From Bacillota bacterium (GTDB lineage Bacteria > Bacillota > Sulfobacillia > RBS10-35 > JAJYVN01), in assembly GCA_021791995.1 (NCBI GenBank), contig JAJYVN010000120.1, forward strand, positions 1 through 8,809: DNA of 8,809 nt, written 5' to 3'. This document shows, piece after piece, positions 7,040-8,809 of the stretch (positions are counted from its first letter, which is position 1; each line of letters starts with the position of its first letter). The notes under the pieces were generated by a model, which made no database searches, was not told the origin of the DNA, and saw only the letters and a list, made by a program, of their open reading frames with translations. A program made the position numbers and the translations under genes.

Positions 7040-8318
7040 CGACTCCCCGTCGGCACGCGCTCGATCCTCCCGCCGCTTGATCGAGCATTTGCGCAGCGGG
7101 GTGCCACTGCCGCCAGAGGAGCCCCCAATGGTATCGGGGCGCGCACGGCTGTTCGCGCGTGTGGGGGACCTGCTCGACATTGCGGCGACAAAGGGCAGCC
7201 GCTCATTCGTGATCCAAGCCAATTACGGCGATGGCAAGACCCATGCCTTGCGTTCCATGTGGCACCTCGCAGCACAGCGCAACTTCGTCGTTAGTAGCGT
7301 CTCACTGACGCGCGAAACACCGTTCGATCGGCTAGACCGCGTCTATCCCAAGGTTATCGCAGACACGTATCTGCCCGGTGCCACACAGCCCGGTATTGAG
7401 CGCTTGGTGCGGAATTTGGAGGCCGGGAGCGAGACCGCGCACGACGTGTTGGAGTTTGCGGCGAACAATCTCCATCCGAAACTGCACGCTGTGCTCCAAA
7501 ACCTGATCGAGGGCAGCAGCACCGAGGCCATTGAACCCCTCCTCCGCGATCTGGCCCGCATCGATATGGCGGTGGCCGAAGTCAAGCGGGTCCATCGCGG
7601 CAATTTTGCGCAACCCTTAAAGCTCAGCCGCTTCTCAGCTCAGCGTGACGCGCGCGACTACTTCCGCCTGGTCGATTTCCTCGTGACCCTCTCCGGGTAT
7701 AGCGGGTGGGTCATCCTCTTCGACGAGGCGGAACTCATTGGACGTCTAGGCCGGGGTGGGCGCGCCAAGGCCTACGCGAACATTGGACGGATGAGCGGTG
7801 ATGGCATGGGTTGTGCCCACCTGGTCTCGGTCTTTGCCGTCGCCAGTAACTTCTACGACACTGTCCTCGAACGACGCCATGACGTAACGGCGGCGGCAGA
7901 GTGGCTCGAGACCCGCGGTGATTCCGAAGCGGCAGAGTGCTGCCGCCTGGGAATCGCGACGCTTCAGGAGGCTACCATGTTGGAGCCCCTCACATCCGCC
8001 AATTGGCTTCAAGTCATGCAGGCCCTTTTGGATGCGCATGAAGCCGCCTACGATTGGTCCTCGGGGTTGACTGCCGCCCAGTTCTGGCAAGAGGTCCAGC
8101 GTCTTTCCCCCGAGACCGATACCAAAACCCGCACACGCCTGCGCTTGGGCATTCAGTGGCTGGATCTGGTGTATCAGCACGGACAGCCGCCGCACGTGCG
8201 CCTATCAACGCTGGGTGAGGTCCCGATTGAGGAAGATCCCGCGTGGGGAGCCGCCACCACGGTGGAGGAGGAGACGCCCGCACCGGATGAAGAAGGCGTC
8301 GACGCCACGTTGCTCTGA
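7029..8318 (+). CDS. BrxD-type P-loop ATPase, copy C (closest to classical BrxD)
   Basis: The frame is open far upstream (from about 6870), but GTG 7029 is the best start. A GGAGGT box (7015-7020) lies eight bases before it, and the protein then opens just ahead of the family's first conserved helix, SSRRLIEHLRSGVP. An ATG at 7036 is in another frame and stops after 14 codons. The product is 429 residues. Walker A is NYGDGKTH (65-72) and Walker B is WVILFDEAE (Asp232, Glu233), the form typical of BrxD. Next come KAYANIGRM, resembling the family's 'R-AYENL' helix, and VFAVASNFYD (from Val268), the sensor-like strand. Unlike copies A and B it lacks the AGPP...SYPAL block, so it belongs to a different branch. 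The last 25 residues are acidic and probably disordered. As the last gene of the run, it is likely the active partner of copy B. Confidence 0.8.
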   Translation: MWNDDSPSARARSSRRLIEHLRSGVPLPPEEPPMVSGRARLFARVGDLLDIAATKGSRSFVIQANYGDGKTHALRSMWHLAAQRNFVVSSVSLTRETPFDRLDRVYPKVIADTYLPGATQPGIERLVRNLEAGSETAHDVLEFAANNLHPKLHAVLQNLIEGSSTEAIEPLLRDLARIDMAVAEVKRVHRGNFAQPLKLSRFSAQRDARDYFRLVDFLVTLSGYSGWVILFDEAELIGRLGRGGRAKAYANIGRMSGDGMGCAHLVSVFAVASNFYDTVLERRHDVTAAAEWLETRGDSEAAECCRLGIATLQEATMLEPLTSANWLQVMQALLDAHEAAYDWSSGLTAAQFWQEVQRLSPETDTKTRTRLRLGIQWLDLVYQHGQPPHVRLSTLGEVPIEEDPAWGAATTVEEETPAPDEEGVDATLL

Positions 8319-8631
8319 ACAATACGGAAGGACATGGTATCGGTTGCTGAGGTGCCCTGCGTCGGACCGTAGCCCCTATGGCCTTATGATGTGGGGGCCG
8401 TTTCCGATTAGACGGTTCTGTCGTCTGTCCGCATAAGCCAACGGCCCTCATCCGAGACCTGCACCGTGTTTTCAGTAACTTCCAGTCGGGTACGTCGTTG
8501 CAAGGGTTGGTGGAAACCTCCCACCAGGGGTATTCGAGCACCACACGCATCAGAACGGCCAACCGGAGTCGGACTGGACGCTTCCGTAGAGCGCCGAGTA
8601 GACACCGCCGTTTAACATTACTCGCCGGTGA
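8319..8631. other. Stretch without a convincing gene between the operon and the tnpA-like frame
   Basis: No well-supported gene was found on either strand. Two small hairpins are visible: AGACG/CGTCT (8410-8414 with 8422-8426) and TGGTGG/CCACCA (8508-8513 with 8521-8526, seven-base loop). Neither is followed by a T-run. A minus-strand frame from 8605 to 8408 (65 codons, GTG start, no ribosome site) ends in a sequence that looks protein-like (VTENTVQVSDEGRWL) and could be a gene remnant, but I cannot support it as a gene. The stretch should also contain the left end of the IS607-type element whose transposase begins to its right; its exact boundary is not visible. Confidence 0.5.
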
Positions 8632-8809
8632 TCGGATTCTGTCCGCACGATTTACCGATGGGAGGCGGCCGGCCGACGAGTGCCGATCACTCGTTTGGGC
8701 AGTGGCCAGCGTCGATTTTCATCTCGGGATGTCGATGCTTTACTGCGGTTGACGGCCCACGATCAGGACCGCTGCGCGGTCTACGCCAGGGTTTCCTCGG
8801 AGAAACAAG
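8632..8809 (+). CDS. tnpA: IS607-type transposase TnpA: MerR-like head plus start of serine recombinase domain, partial
   Basis: The gene runs off the right edge. Read in the frame ending at 8808, the residues form two well-known parts. First is a MerR-type helix-turn-helix with VRTIYRWEAAGR (8641-8676) and GSGQRRFSSRDVDALL (8698-8745), matching the usual 'S-RTLYRWE-G ... GG-RRF---DV--LL'. Second is CAVYARVSSEKQ (8773-8808), the first strand of the serine recombinase domain with the catalytic Ser region. This order defines IS607 TnpA, which moves the element through a serine-linked intermediate and is usually followed by tnpB. The 5' end is odd: TGA at 8629-8631 is in frame, and the first usual start codons (GTG 8680, TTG 8695, TTG 8749) fall inside or after the DNA-reading head. 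The head's first helix seems to lie in another frame (see findings). The gene may therefore be damaged at its 5' end or use a start I cannot see. Confidence 0.7.

Noticed and set aside
6568..7275. Long minus-strand open frame across the ATPase B / ATPase C junction
   Set aside because: Opposite two genes with clear Walker motifs; composition is Ser/Arg/Ala-rich without any motif, so it is a shadow.
517..8318. A standard BREX locus
   Set aside because: Only BrxD-like and BrxHI-like proteins are present; no PglZ phosphatase, PglX methylase, BrxC/PglY or BrxL is encoded in the window, so it cannot be called BREX from this sequence.
8676..8694. Perfect 7-base inverted repeat ACGAGTG/CACTCGT as an operator or terminator
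   Set aside because: It lies inside the region coding for the MerR-like head of TnpA and has no T-run; a chance or coding-constrained hairpin is more likely.
1..8809. CRISPR array, tRNA or rRNA genes
   Set aside because: No regularly spaced repeats and no tRNA or rRNA signature sequences were seen on either strand.

Overview
The window looks like an accessory (defence-island type) locus from a GC-rich bacterium. Composition is roughly 60% GC by eye, starts are often TTG or GTG, and several are preceded by strong GGAGG-type ribosome sites. No housekeeping gene or RNA gene fixes the taxonomy. A GC-rich thermophilic or soil lineage (high-GC Bacillota, Chloroflexota or similar) would fit, but this is a guess.

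Layout: The left edge holds what looks like the last codons of a TnpB protein (3-110), with three short hairpins resembling the omega-RNA end of an IS605/IS607-type element. Next comes a short beta-rich ORF (125-514) that looks like the 3' part of a gene cut by that element. From about 517 to 8318 six genes run on the plus strand, tightly packed within two groups. Module 1 (517-4739) is a small protein with a TerB-C-like C-terminus, a BrxD-type (BREX ATP-binding, DUF2791-like) P-loop ATPase and a complete Lhr/BrxHI-like SF2 helicase. Module 2 (4830-8318) is an unrecognised 270-residue protein with an N-terminal coiled coil and two more BrxD-type ATPases. The first of these has a damaged Walker B motif. 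After a 310-base stretch without a clear gene, the right edge enters an IS607-type transposase TnpA (from about 8632), with a MerR-like DNA-reading head followed by the start of a serine recombinase domain.

Working together: a BrxD ATPase with a BrxHI helicase is a known pair in BREX types 2 and 6, but the BREX core (PglX methylase, PglZ, BrxC/PglY) is absent here. No nuclease or methylase motif is visible in any gene. The most interesting reading is a stand-alone two-module ATPase/helicase system (TerB-C protein + three BrxD-like ATPases + one helicase + an orphan coiled-coil protein), flanked by IS200/IS605/IS607-class sequences in the same orientation. A role in DNA defence is inferred from family membership and setting, not shown by the sequence.
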